The notes: generated by a model not told the origin, from the sequence alone. A DNA stretch of 64,000 nt from Semisulcospira habei (GCA_036245525.1 BTPG01000006.1:71422964-71486963); one strand, 5' to 3'; shown: positions 33,400 through 44,311, counted from the stretch's first letter. A program made the numbers and translations.

Positions 33400-34272
33400 T
33401 ACCAAAGATCCAGAAGAAGGGTACGCAGTGTGACTCAGAACGCAAATCCTACACGATGGAGCACACCCACACTCACTACCTGCAAGAGGACTGGACCCAT
33501 GTCTACACGGACGGTTCTGCAACTGACGCTGTCACTGACGGAGGAGCCGGAATCTACATCAAGTACCCAGAAGGGAGAGAAGCAGAGATCTCTGTCGCGA
33601 CCAGCAAATACGCCATCAACTACAGGTCGGAAGCAGAAGCCCTGAGAATTGGTGTAACCACAGTGACAAACTGCCCAGAGACATCTCACTCCATTGTGTT
33701 TCTCACTGATGCCCTCTCCATCCTACAGGCCCTAAAAACACCCAAAGACAAGGACCTAAATAATGTGTTTTTGGCACTCGCCTCCCTGTGTGCAACACAC
33801 ACGATCGTGCTGCAGTGGATACCTGCACACTGCAAGGTGAGAGGAAATGAAACTGCAGACAGACAGACAAAGGATGGGTCTTCAACAACCCAAGAAGACA
33901 AAACAACCTCCTATGCAGATGCCAGACTATCATCAATAACAACCAGAAAACAAAGTAGCTGCGATAACACCCCAGCTATAACAAAACATATGACTATCAC
34001 CTACTGACCAGATCGGAGCAGATCTCCGACTACGCACCGGCCATAACAAACTAAACTGGCATCTCGACACCAAGTTTGGAATTGGCCAGTCAGACCAGTG
34101 CCCATGCAACTTTGAAAGTATGACAACAGACCACGTGCTACAGACCTGCTTCACGTTCACAACCCTCAGACGGAGACACTGGCCGGAGAAGACAGAGGTG
34201 TCCCACAAGCTCTTTGGAGGTTTGGAGGACCTGCGGCGCACGGAAGCATTTATAGAGGAGACCGGGCTGTAA
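33400..34272 (+). pseudogene. LINE RNase H and C-terminal tail, plus strand
   Basis: The frame at 33456-34007 shows all RNase H blocks: VYTDGSATDA, YRSEAEALR, VFLTDALSIL, LQWIPAHCKVRGNETADR. After a frameshift near 34007, the C-terminal tail reads LRLRTGHNKLNWHLDTKFG, then CPCN...HVLQTC, ending at TAA 34270-34272. The reverse transcriptase is absent, so it is 5'-truncated. Confidence 0.82.
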
Positions 34273-35917
34273 GAGTATTCAAGGAAGATGAAGGTTCCAG
34301 GACTTCAGTTTTAGCCCTTTGCAGGACCTTCAATTGGCGTTTCAGACTTGGGCGTTTCTGACGGTTCTTGATCTGCTCCTGCTATTGGTGTTAGTGAGTC
34401 TCTTCATCTTGCGTGCTGTTCTGCGTTCTAGTGGCTAAATTGGGGTGCTCCAGATAGATCTAAGAATGTCACTGCATCATGAGAATGACCAATGTTCTGC
34501 GTCTTCTCAAGCCTGGCTTTTTTGGTTTTGCAGGTAGTGTTTCATGTTGTCGAAGTATCTTGATACTGCACTACTGGTCTCACCGAGCTGGCGTTTGCTT
34601 GCGCCAGGATGCCGTAGTTTGCGCCAATGTGGTCCCCACCAGTTTCTTCATCAGAGACTTTTCCCCGCAGCTCTAGCTTCCGTGGCTTCGATGTGAGGCC
34701 TCCACGTGAATCCAGTAATTTATTTGTTGCCAGTAAAGTTGGCCTGTCTGTCTTTGGTACTGGAAGGTCTCAAGTTTTCAAGGTGACCCCTTCCATCTAA
34801 TTGAAAGAGATGGTCTAGCTCAGTTTAAGGGGCCATCTTTCAGTTCAGCTGCTGACTCTATTGGCAGCATCCTGGATTCTGCAGGATGCTATTTTTGTAT
34901 GTTCTGCTGCGCTCCACACTACAAAGTCATCTGAATGGAGGATGTTCGAGATGAACCTTGGTACTGCTGTATTGATGTCATTACTGTAGACTAAGAACAG
35001 CATCAGACACAACACCTCTCATAGGTACTGCTGAATGTGCCGTTTACTTCAGTCTTGCTGTTCTATTAAAGATGAAGTTTTTCAGCCATCAGTACGTCGT
35101 GCCTCCCACTCCAGAAGGTACATTCTTCAGCGGCAGCCCATGTGTACAGACGTTTCCCCCTTTTTATGCTTTAACTAAAATAAATTGCGATTAATTTGAT
35201 GCGTCACATTGAAATTAACAAAATGATCACAAATTGTTATGCTCAATGTGCATACTTTGTTAAGAAAACTGGCAACAAAAATATTTAAACAGACATAAGC
35301 AATCTTTATGATCATTTTGCGTTCCTTTGCAAACTGGTAAAAATGGGGGTAGGGCAGCAGATTCACCACGAACGTATCGTCAAGGATTTCGACTTTCCTC
35401 ATTTTCTTGCCCTTTATGCTCACAATATTAAAACTGAATAGGTAAAGAGAGGTCAAAATGAAATGGAATAACTTAAGTAATTTTTTCTAATTAATTTCGT
35501 GTATTTTACACCTTTTTACAACGGGGAGGGATATAAAATCAACCACTGTGGCACTCGCAGGGATCACAACATCACCTGGTCAAGTTTATAATAATTGTGA
35601 CATCCTGTTTTAATGATATAAGCCTGAAAATGAACTGCCAGTGCTATAGAAAATGTCTGAAGGCGTCTGACACATTATTTATTTTTGTCTGTTTTGCGCT
35701 TTCGCAGAAATGGCCATTTACTGGGTGCACAAATAACCTTCATTGTGAGCCACAGATTCAATATTTTTCATTCTTTTTTTTTTTCTTTCGGACGCAGAAG
35801 GTGTGCCTTAACATAATATTGCCTGATCTGGTCTTCTGGAATGAATTCTTATTTAGAGGAAAATGTTTCTCAAGCTCATTTTAGCCTCCGCGAGGAGCGT
35901 GAATGGAGGTACCCTTG
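34273..35917. other. Noncoding stretch following the LINE fragment
   Basis: The first part may be LINE 3' sequence or older LINE debris. No domain is readable. AT-rich from about 35160. Confidence 0.4.
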
Positions 35918-36045
35918 CGCCGTCGGCTATATCTCTGGTGTGTTCCTAAGGATTTTAAGGGAACATGGCTAAAACATCTCAGGACGAACTACGGTACACT
36001 TTGAAACCATCTTATTGAGTACTGGGGGGATGCACGGTTGATCGG
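35918..36045. repeat. Right inverted end of a 3.6-kb interval
   Basis: TCTGGTGTGTTCCTAAGGAT, GGTACACTTTGAAACC and TCTTATTGAGTACT mirror the left end at 32414-32560. Outer bases GGGGGATGCACGGT face ACCGTGCACCCCC. Confidence 0.75.
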
Positions 36046-36116
36046 GCTGTCTTACTTACTCTCAGAAACCAGACACAGCGTGCTAGAATCAAGGGAGGAA
36101 TATACAAGATTCACGT

Positions 36117-36226
36117 GAGCAAGAGACAGAGTCTCATCAGACCCTGCTTTCGCAGGGTCTAACCGCAGGGTCTCACTGTAGGGTCTCACCGCAGGGTCTC
36201 ATGAGAATCTGTGCCTCTTGCAGATG
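36117..36226. repeat. PAL-C with an internal tandem expansion
   Basis: GCAAGAGACAGAGTCTCATC and CATGAGAATCTGTGCCTCTT are arms with matching AGAGTCT/AGAATCT changes. The centre holds several CGCAGGGTCTCA-type units instead of one GC tip. Confidence 0.75.
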
Positions 36227-36984
36227 GAAGTGGTCAGTGTGGAAATATTAAGTGTGCTTACTTTCATAAATTAGAAACCGAGCGGTTTCGCGTTTTGCTT
36301 ACCGATGACTATAGGGCATCCCAGGGTCAAATTCGCTCCCCGGCTGCGGATACCAGTAAAGTTTACGTTGAATTTGTCATTGGTGTGACCCTCACACAAG
36401 TTAAACTGTTTTTGCCCTTAATTTGGTGTAATGAAAAGTTGATCAAAAGTCACAAAAAGGCAAAAAGCATGTCACCTTCATTGTTCTGAAACAACCCACT
36501 TTTCCTGTGTCCTAGTTTTAACAAACGAGGTAAGTTTCCTTTCCTTTCAAGGGCGTACTGGACACAGATCCAAGTGAACATTGCATAACCTGTGGCGAAG
36601 TCGCGGCGTGGGGTTGCGGGGGGAGGGGGGGGGGGATGGAGGAGAGGTCCGCAAAAGAAAATACTAGGAGATGGGAGACTGAGTATCCCTTACCCACCCC
36701 CCAACCACACTCAGATTCGGCGACCGTACTGCCGCCTGCCCTGATCTTCCGGTTGTTTGATTTTTGAAAGTATCAAATCAGGCCCCCTACCGGACCCCAC
36801 CCCCACCCCCCACCCCACCCCTCCCGCCGACCCCCTTCCCTCTCCCCATGGTGTACCCCGCCCCCCCTCCCCACCCCACCACCACCCCTTTCAATGGAAA
36901 ATATATTCATACACTGTTGATGATGAAATGAAGCGTACCAAGGGTTTTTTCTTTACTTTCTATTCTTTTTGGATCCGAAGTGTT
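36227..36984. other. Noncoding stretch with G and C runs
   Basis: G-rich (36616-36640) and C-rich (36790-36890) low-complexity sequence. No gene is visible. Confidence 0.45.
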
Positions 36985-37211
36985 TTAACCCCTTCACTGT
37001 CGAGAAAACGTAAACACGAGCCAGCTGCAAGAGACATAGATCCTCATGAGCCCCCGTGACTGCGGGGGGTTCATGAGTTTCCATGCCTCTCGCTGAGACC
37101 AATTTGTATCCGTGTTTCTTTGACGGTGTTGGCTTTCGGTTGTTGAACAAACCAATTTTCAGAAACAAACATGCACGTACAGCGTGCGTACAGTGACGGG
37201 GAAGGGGTTAA
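36985..37211. mobile_element. PAL-C palindromic element, full length
   Basis: TTAA is at 36985-36988 and 37208-37211, with TTAACCCCTTCACTGTCGAG and GTGACGGGGAAGGGGTTAA. The arms have several mismatches (GAGTTTCCATGCC on the right). The right end is the insertion site of the SINE. Confidence 0.87.
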
Positions 37212-37508
37212 GGTTGGTTAGTTCGGGTTTAACGTCCACAGCACCGAGGTGATCATGGACGGCCCTGACGGGCGGGTTATGGGGACAGGGAAATCTATTG
37301 CCTATGGAGTACGACCTGAACACTGATCAACTCAGGCGCACTCCAACTGTGCCACTTTGATTTACAAGAACCTTTCAACGGACATGCTATTGAACAAATC
37401 CGTTTTTTCCCGCTGGATTATGAGTCCAGCTACCGGGGCCGGGACGGGATTCGAACCCACGACCCGGCGATTCCCTTCGCTCTCCTGCTCCGACGTTTCA
37501 CCGCTTGA
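37212..37508 (-). mobile_element. tRNA-derived SINE, antisense, with 12-bp target duplication
   Basis: It is the reverse complement of the SINE at 29981: GTTCGGGTTTAACGTCCAC at the left, GGGATTCGAACCCACGACCC (B-box) near 37449. The first bases of the tRNA head are missing. GGAAGGGGTTAA occurs on both sides (37200-37211 and 37509-37520), a clean duplication made from the end of the PAL-C copy. Confidence 0.92.
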
Positions 37509-37621
37509 GGAAGGGGTTAAAAGCGAAACAATGAACATATAAAACGGGGTGTTAGTAGTGTTTGATTAACATAACGCAAAACAAATCAGGCGCTAATCTT
37601 GAGCTCTCATGATCGGTACAC

Positions 37622-37665
37622 CTTAGCTCATTCGAGACGTGCCGCATCCGGATACGCCGCTTAAG
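37622..37665. repeat. PAL-H fragment
   Basis: TTAGCTCATTCGAGACGTGC and CGCATCCGGATACGCCGC form the left half of the family found intact at 53422. Confidence 0.65.
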
Positions 37666-37673
37666 CACATTCG

Positions 37674-37962
37674 AGCCAATTGGCTAAAGCGTGTGAATGA
37701 ATTATCTGTTAACTCATTCTACCCCATCACCGAAATCCCCAAATTTTGCCGTTGTCCTCTGAAGACAGCACTCTAGTGCAGGACACAGATCGAACATGAT
37801 AGTTCAAGGGTGATGCCAGAATAGCTTGGCGCCCATAGGCGCCAAGCTATTCTGGCATCACCCTTGAACTATCATGGTCGATCCTGATCTTGCTGTGGTG
37901 TGTCTGGGGTAGAATGAGTTAAGTTAACAGATAATTAATTCACACGTTTTAGTCGATTGGCC
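37674..37962. repeat. Outer palindrome enclosing a PAL-B1
   Basis: GCCAATTGGCTAAAGCGTGT and GAATTATCTGTTAA face GTTAACAGATAATTAATTC and ACACGTTTTAGTCGATTGGC. Removing the inner PAL-B1 brings the two halves together around a central TTAA. Confidence 0.8.
37709..37922 (-). mobile_element. PAL-B1 palindromic element, well preserved
   Basis: TTAACTCATTCTACCCC and GGGGTAGAATGAGTTAA with TTAA at both ends. The arms are perfect over the core with tip GGCGCCCATAGGCGCC. Sits at the centre of another palindrome. Confidence 0.92.
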
Positions 37963-37998
37963 AGAGAGAGGACGAAGTGCACTACAGACGTACCGATG

Positions 37999-38112
37999 GC
38001 CGGTTGCATGAGTGAGCTTAGTCCTGCGCCAGCCACTAAGCAATGCGCTCCGCTATCGCGCAGCGCATAGCTTAGTATCTGGCGCAGGACTAAGCTCACT
38101 CATGCAACTGGC
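37999..38112. repeat. PAL-J long palindrome
   Basis: Arms of 51 bases (37999-38049 and 38062-38112) with few mismatches: GCCGGTTGCATGAGTGAGCT faces AGCTCACTCATGCAACTGGC, and CTTAGTCCTGCGCCAG is mirrored. The 12-base loop is GC-rich. No second copy is in the window. Confidence 0.85.
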
Positions 38113-38654
38113 GCCTGGTGCTTCGGGGATAATTCTAAACTTTCACTCCTTCGTGTAGGAGGGGTAGGGGGAGGTAAAACACAGATCTACATGTATTTGG
38201 ATGTGGCAGAACCTGGCGGGTCCCACCGGCGCATCTAGTGTCATCCTTTCTTGATCTTGATCCTCATTTTATTCTTCTACGATGAAGTGGGGAAGATACC
38301 ATCACTGCTGACAGCTGAAAACGTAGCATCACGAAAGGGGCGTATTTGATTCCCAGCGGGAGGGAGGGGGGGAGGGGGGGGGCGGGGGTGGACAAAATAT
38401 AATTGTTCTTACCAATTTTCGTCGTGTCGCTGTACGTGTCTTTTGTATCACCTTTCACGGCCGAACGTCTAACGCAATGAGCCTGTTACGTGGCCGATCC
38501 GTCTAATGAACTGTGATGCCTTTGAAAAGCAAACGACAGATCAGCAGACGGATCGAAAGAAGAGTTCAGAAGTGTTTGGGTAAGGGTATCAAAGGTGTGT
38601 GTTTGCAAAAAGGGGGGGGGGGGGGTGTCACGGTGGGATTTGGATGCGGGGCGG

Positions 38655-38660
<6 letters not shown>
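38113..38660. other. Noncoding stretch
   Basis: G-rich runs near 38360-38390 and 38611-38625. No gene is visible. Confidence 0.4.
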
Positions 38661-38711
<51 letters not shown>

Positions 38712-38727
38712 TGTGTGTGTATGTGTG

Positions 38728-38760
<33 letters not shown>

Positions 38761-38791
38761 ATGTGTGTGTGTGTGTGTGTGTTTGTGTGTA
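38661..38791. repeat. (GT)n microsatellite
   Basis: About 130 bases of GT with occasional AT or TT breaks. The CV frames across it are artefacts. Confidence 0.95.
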
Positions 38792-38917
38792 CGGCAGTGC
38801 GCTGGTCAACGCAAACCGACGTAAGCCCTTGGGCCTTTTGCTTACTTGGTTGAACTTGATCATCTCGAGGATTCTGTTCACCATAAGCTTGACGTCTTGT
38901 CTGAAAATCATGGATAA

Positions 38918-39131
38918 CTGGTTGGTTAGTTCGGGGTTTAACGTCCACGGCAACCGAAGTGATAATGGACGCCCTAACGGGCGGGTTTATGCGGGCCAGA
39001 GAAATATATTTCCTATGGAGTACGACCTGAACACTGATCAATTCAGTCACACTGCAACTGTGGCACTTTGATTTACCAGGACCTTTCAACGGACATGTTA
39101 TGGAACAAGCCCGACCTTTTTCCCTGGATTA
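38918..39131 (-). mobile_element. SINE body fragment, antisense, diverged
   Basis: GGTTGGTTAGTTCGGGGTTT, CCTATGGAGTACGACCTGAA and GGACCTTTCAACGGACATG match the SINE body. The tRNA head is missing. Confidence 0.8.
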
Positions 39132-39249
39132 TGGGGGAAAACTGTGTCTGTGCTGTGCTTATCACAAAATGTCTAGGAACGTACATTACTCAGACTGAGA
39201 CCAAGCTCTGGCAATGCTGTTCTGTGAAGACGTGATTGTTTAAAACGAA

Positions 39250-39363
39250 TTAAATCATTCAAAACCACCCGCATCAATAGCTGCGGAAGTGTCGTATATC
39301 GTTGCCGTAGGCAATGCTTTACGACACTTTCGCAGCTATTGATGCGGGCCGCCTTGAATGAGT
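39250..39363. mobile_element. PAL-I palindromic element
   Basis: CCCGCATCAATAGCTGCGG and CGCAGCTATTGATGCGGG pair, with AAGTGTCGT / ACGACACTT inside. The left end is TTAAATCATTC and the right end GAATGAGTGA, a decayed TTAA. Confidence 0.83.
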
Positions 39364-39664
39364 GAAATTGGTCAACCCTTGTGGTTAAAGATTCTCAGTC
39401 TCACGCATGTGGCCTACACCTTGCCGTTTTGATTTGGCAATTGTGTTCGAGCACCAAACATTTCCTTTTTTACGCATTTTTGCTGAATCCTTCATGATGC
39501 CTAATGTCGTTGCTGGGATGCATTTGGAAGAATTTCTGCTTTCTCGGTGTACCAAAACCACTAGACAAAAACGACTGCAAAGTTTGGCTGATTGAAGCTA
39601 ATGCATTTGGAAAATACGCTGAAAATGGCAAGTGTTTCTGGACGTTTCGTGACTAGGTTTAAAT
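39364..39664. other. Noncoding stretch
   Basis: No exon or repeat was recognised. Confidence 0.35.
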
Positions 39665-40207
39665 TATAGGCCGTTTGACATCTGAGCGCACAACGTTTTT
39701 CCCAAAAATCTCCTTAAATAAACACGTTTCGTTTAGTGGCATTTGACCTAATATGGAATATTTTTATACTGAACTCTTATGATTTGTCGATTTTGCTGTA
39801 CAGCTGTAAAACAAAATGGTGAAAAGACGAAAACAAGCCATTTTCAATACACTAATACAACCCCAGTAGATTTCAATATCGAGGTCAAGCTGCAAACTTC
39901 ATGTATGCCGGCGCAGTTAGTCAGGTTTAAAAAAACTGGGCCAATTCATGTGAAAATGGATCATTCTATTGCTGGGATTAATATGCCTGGGGAACATTTA
40001 GGGAGGTAAAATCAGTCATTTCATGAGAAAAATTCAAAATTTTACGACTGTACAGCAAAACGAACACATTGTTCGGGTTTCTTAAAAGTAAATCGTATTC
40101 GGTCAACTCTCACAGAATGATATTTGTTCTAAGATTGATATAGAAAACTGGTTCTTTGTGGAGAGATATTTGCGAAAAACGTGCGCTCCGATGTCAAAAG
40201 ACCTATA
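39665..40207. mobile_element. TIR element of about 543 bp
   Basis: TATAGGCCGTTTGACATCTG and AGCGCACAACGTTTTTC at the left face GAAAAACGTGCGCTCCGATG and TCAAAAGACCTATA at the right. The interior is AT-rich without a transposase frame. A similar end occurs at about 265-296. TA ends are possible but not proven. Confidence 0.72.
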
Positions 40208-40277
40208 CCTTGCGTTGGGCTCGACTACATCCATCTATTGTGACTTGTACAGCGGCTTAGTCGAAAACGCGGGTGGG

Positions 40278-40313
40278 TGGGTGGATGGATGGATGGATGG
40301 ATGGATGGATGGC
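40278..40313. repeat. (TGGA)n microsatellite
   Basis: About nine units, starting as GGGT and becoming GGAT. Confidence 0.92.
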
Positions 40314-40548
40314 GCTAAAATGTGTTCTATGACAGGAGTAATTAATTCAGCCTTTGTGAAATCGAGCTTTTAAGGAGTTGCATATGAAGCTTCGACAAAA
40401 TAGGCAGCAACCGACCAACAGAGTTTCGTCTGTTTTGATTTTGTTTTTGTTATTTTTAAATACAAACTGACCCAAACAAAAAGGCAGTTTCTTTGGATTA
40501 ACCAAGAATGAAAACCCAGAATCAAACTGACAGCGCGCGCTACTTAAT

Positions 40549-40735
40549 GAACCCCTTTCCTGCTACTGTACGTACACTGTAAGTGCATGCGGCGTGTTTC
40601 TGAAATCTTGGTTCATTCAACGATCAGCAAGAGGCACAGATCCTCATGAGCCCCCGCAGTCGCGGGGGCTCATTAGGACTTATGTCTCTTGCAGTTGGAT
40701 CGTGTTCACTTTTTTTCATCGGCAGTGAAGATACA
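40549..40735. mobile_element. PAL-C palindromic element
   Basis: ATGAACCCCTTTCCTGC start, core 40627-40692 with centre CCCCCGCAGTCGCGGGGG, tail CATCGGCAGTGAAG. Right-arm changes (ATTAGGACTTATGT) spoil some pairs. Confidence 0.8.
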
Positions 40736-40873
40736 CGATCATACTTGTTCCAACATTTCTGACGTTCTTACGAGAGTTCTGGACTTTCGCATATAATTTG
40801 CGTTTTATTTGTGTAATACTGGCAGGCCGGTTTAACCCAGTTCGGCGGAAAAGACGCGTAGTTACATGGACTG

Positions 40874-40940
40874 CACACTGGTTGTCTCCTTCGATTCGCT
40901 ACCGCTGAGCGGTAGCGAATCGAGGGAGACAACCAGTGTG
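40874..40940. repeat. PAL-G palindrome, best copy
   Basis: 33-base arms at 40874-40906 and 40908-40940 around a single G: CACACTGGTTGTCTCC and GGGAGACAACCAGTGTG, tip CTACCGCT/AGCGGTAG. One or two mismatches only. Confidence 0.88.
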
Positions 40941-41054
40941 AAATGGCTTGTTGTGCGGGCCACAGTTACCGCCGTGTGATGCATGACACTAAATGCAGCG
41001 CACCTTGTCCATCAGACGGTCTCGCGACTTGGACTCGACTATTTAGCCACACTC

Positions 41055-41115
41055 CCAATGCGCAAATTGACCATCGGGCTGACGTCGGCCCGATGTCCTT
41101 TGCGCACTGGGCTGA
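41055..41115. repeat. PAL-F-like hairpin
   Basis: ATCGGGCTGACGTCGGCCCGAT is the centre (about 41074-41095), with CCAATGCGCAAA and TTTGCGCACTGG around it. Confidence 0.65.
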
Positions 41116-41611
41116 GATCGATACCAGAAAAAGTGAACAACAGTCATATTAACACACTTCTTTGATCTAACTATGCGTCCGCGGTGACCGTACAAACCTA
41201 TTACATTGATTTCCGGGCGTAACTGTATGCTTCACTCACGGACAAATTAATGAAGACACCTGAGTGAGACATGGCCCCTCTCAGATCGCCAGCTAATTTC
41301 TGATTTGCTCGAGGGTCTGGTGTTTGGAGCTATAAATAGCTGTACTTCGGCTCTGAGGCTTGGTAGAGTTGAACGGTGTTGTTAAAAACGGACACAAAGT
41401 GATGTAATCACGCAATTATGAAAGAAATAACCGTAGCCACTCGTTAGGAGGCATTATAACACATTTCATATATTTCATTGTATGATATTCGTCAAACAGT
41501 GTTATGCAATGTTGAGAATGCTCCGGGAGCGTTTAAGGCCTTTAATTCTGTTGTAATTGAACGAATTTATCCAAAATCCAGGCTCCGCTGGCCGACATCT
41601 CCTCGAAGCCC
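41116..41611. other. Noncoding stretch
   Basis: No exon or shared repeat was recognised. Confidence 0.35.
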
Positions 41612-41754
41612 TTTTGATCACAGGCACGGGATGTTCGTTGTATCATTGGTCACCTCTTGTCATGGGTAGTTGTATTTACTGCTACACGGGCTAATAGGTG
41701 ATCAATGATGCATTGATGATCATCCCGTGCCCGCCGCGGTGCTTTTGATCAAAC
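41612..41754. repeat. Imperfect inverted repeat
   Basis: TTTTGATCACAGGCACGGG faces CCCGTGCCCG...CTTTTGATC, and ATTGGTCACCT faces AGGTGATCAAT. A single copy in the window. Confidence 0.6.
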
Positions 41755-42007
41755 TCACTATCTTTACATTAGAAGCGTCCACGCCACATACATTGAAATC
41801 GGGGAAGATACATCAACATGGAAACTTTCTGAACAGTGTCTAGTGGGTCTGTGTTGGTCGATCCACTTACCACGTTGGGCTATCCATTTCTCGCTTTTGC
41901 ATGAGAAAAACGAAACATCGCATTTACGCAGGGACTTATTTACACATCACCGCCAGGCGTGGGGAGTGCGGTTTCACTACATCTATACACGCGGTATGCG
42001 GTTTCAT

Positions 42008-42069
42008 GTTTGAACTAAGACGTCACAAAACTGTGACTACATGTAGTTTTGGGACGTAACAGTTCAAAC
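42008..42069. repeat. Short hairpin
   Basis: GTTTGAACTAAGACGTC and GACGTAACAGTTCAAAC with CACAAAACTG/TAGTTTTGG inside and ACATGT at the tip. Confidence 0.65.
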
Positions 42070-42135
42070 GTAATAAACAGAATACAGGTAACAACATGTT
42101 TATGTTTTCTCTCAAATTTTAAACGTCATGACCAA

Positions 42136-42345
42136 CTAACCCTTTGACTTCCACTGATCGTACATGGTGAGTGACGTTTGAAAGAGCGAAAGAGCTCCAT
42201 GCAGCCTTCTCGGGAACATTGGAAGCAAAGTGCTTTCAACAAGAGGCATAGATCCTCATAAGCCCCCGCAATTGCGGGGGCTTATGAGGATCTATACCTC
42301 TTGCAGTAGTGTGGTGTTCATTCTTCTCGGCCTTGAAGCGGTTAA
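42136..42345. mobile_element. PAL-C palindromic element
   Basis: CTAACCCTTTGACTTCC start, TTAA end at 42342-42345. Core 42240-42303: both arms have CTCATAAGCC/GGCTTATGAG, a mirrored change from CTCATGAG. Confidence 0.88.
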
Positions 42346-43010
42346 GCTGCCGTCTGCTCCCAGTCATCGTGGCCCTTGTCGACACGAACACGTTCCGTGG
42401 CAATTATAAAGGAACATGACCCGTGCAAATGTGCGCGCTGTGAATCAAGCACGCGCACAATCATTCACCTGATCAGCTCAAGTCAATGTCCTGTTTCTAA
42501 GGCTTCACGTCTTGAAAATTCAATTCCGTTTGTTTGTTTGTACTTGAGTTGTTTGTTTGTTGTTGTTTGGGGGTTTTGTTTGTTTGTTTGTTTGTTTGTT
42601 TGTTGTTTTGTTTTTGGGTTGTTGCTTTTTTATTTTGGCTTTTTGGTTTAGTTGTTGTTGTTTGGGGGGGGAGGCGGACGGGGGGGGGGGGGGCTGATTG
42701 TTTGTTGTTGGGTTTTTGTTGTTTGTTTGTCTTTTGGCTGGTTTTTTTTTTTTTGGTTGATTACTTTTTTAGGGAGGGGGTGTGTTGTGTAAATAGAGAT
42801 TATCTTAATTCGCTATGAGCAGACCCGACACTATTCTGCTGTTATTTGTAAACTGACACATAGAGATTAAATTCTCACTGACTTTGCACTAGGCAAATAA
42901 AACAAGAGTGAGCCGGTTTACAGATATAGTGCGAGTTTTAACGAGCAGTTTATCTGTCAGCCTTGAGCACGAGTAATTTATTTAGTAATGTAAGTAATCA
43001 TTTGATTTTG
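42346..43010. other. Noncoding stretch with (GTTT)n and G runs
   Basis: GTTT repeats at about 42530-42610, T/G-rich sequence to 42780. No gene. Confidence 0.55.
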
Positions 43011-43221
43011 TAACCATTTCCCTGCCAGTTGACGCAAACTGTCTTTTTGCTCTCATCGTTGATTCAACGCCAAAGAGCCCCAGCTGTCCCAGTAAGATGA
43101 ACTCAAAGGGGTGTCGGCAAGAGGCATAGATCCTCATGAGCCCCCGCATTGCGGGGGCTCATGGGGATCTATACCTCTTGCAGCTGGGTGGCGTTTACAT
43201 TTTCAGCAGGGAAGGGGTTAA
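43011..43221. mobile_element. PAL-C palindromic element
   Basis: TAACCATTTCCCTGCCAG start, CAGGGAAGGGGTTAA end. Core 43117-43181 with tip CCCCCGCATTGCGGGGG. Confidence 0.88.
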
Positions 43222-43224
43222 TAC

Positions 43225-43859
43225 AACGAACGTACCTCAGATCTCAGAGTTCCTCATAGATAGGACTCCAACGCGTTTGGGTTTGGCTCCCAAGAAAGAA
43301 ACGAAAGAGAGACAACGTTACGCCTCTGCTGAAGCAGCTGCACTGGCTGCCCGTAAAATTCCGACCTGCCAGTACAAAATTGCAATTTTCACCTATCGGC
43401 ATTTTGACAGATATCTCCCGCCGTACCTGTCTGCCAAGCTGTCTGTTTATCCGCCATCACGCACCCTCCGTTACTCCAGTGACGTTTGTTTTGTTTTTTT
43501 AATCCAAAAGCTTAACATGAAAACTGTTGGGTAGCGTTCTTTTACCTTTTTAGCCCCAAGTCAGTGTGTGGAACTCGCCGCTAATTGAAATGCCGAATCT
43601 GCCCACATTGTCACAGTTCAAAGCTCACTTAAAGACTTTTCTTTTCTGTCGGACATTTAACATTTAGCTCACCTTTAGCTAACTGTTGACTGACTGCCTT
43701 TTCTTCTGATTTCAGAGGGAAGTGGATGTAAGGTGTTGGAAGGGATGGGGTGGTTTAAAGTAGTGTATAATTGTGCGTGTGTCTGAGAGAGAGGGTGTGC
43801 TGTTGTGCATGCGCAGCGAGTCCAGTGTTTTCCTGGAGAACAGCGCTATACAAAAACTG

Positions 43860-43921
<62 letters not shown>

Positions 43922-43922
43922 A
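43225..43922 (+). mobile_element. LINE 3' end (CR1/L2-like) with (TTA)n tail
   Basis: Two overlapping frames give the C-terminal end of a reverse transcriptase: LHWLPVKFRP, then CQYKIAIFTYRHFDRYLPPY, and later NLPTLSQFKAHLKTFLFCRT. The 3' end reads GCGCTATACAAAAACTG followed by about 20 units of TTA (43862-43920). This tail form is common in CR1/L2-type LINEs. It is 5'-truncated and frameshifted. Confidence 0.75.
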
Positions 43923-44211
43923 ACATTCTTTTGACATCGATTTTCTTTTATTGCTGACTTATGCAGAAAGCGACTCTATTGGAATCTTAGCCTGTATTGA
44001 CATGAAGCTCAAAATTACTTTAATTTTGTAATTTTTTTTTTTATTATAAAAGCGTCCATCTCCGCCTCGGCTGACAGTCATGTCGTTGAACCACAACGTG
44101 GTCAGCCGCCGTAGCGGAGACACATTCTGTTAATACCACATATAAATTGAGAACGTTTAGTGTCACACACCCCGCTGAACAAGGCGAGAGTTGCAAAACA
44201 GAAAATTCACA
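43923..44211. other. Noncoding stretch
   Basis: A hairpin-like pair (CGTCCATCTCCGCC / GGTCAGCCGCCG...GCGGAGAC) near 44051-44119. No gene. Confidence 0.4.
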
Positions 44212-44311
44212 TTAACTCATTCAGCCCAACGCACGTATTTGCCAAATTTTGGAGGCGTCACCTAACGACTACGCACCTGTTGCAGGAGGTGGATCGACCA
44301 TGATAATTCAA

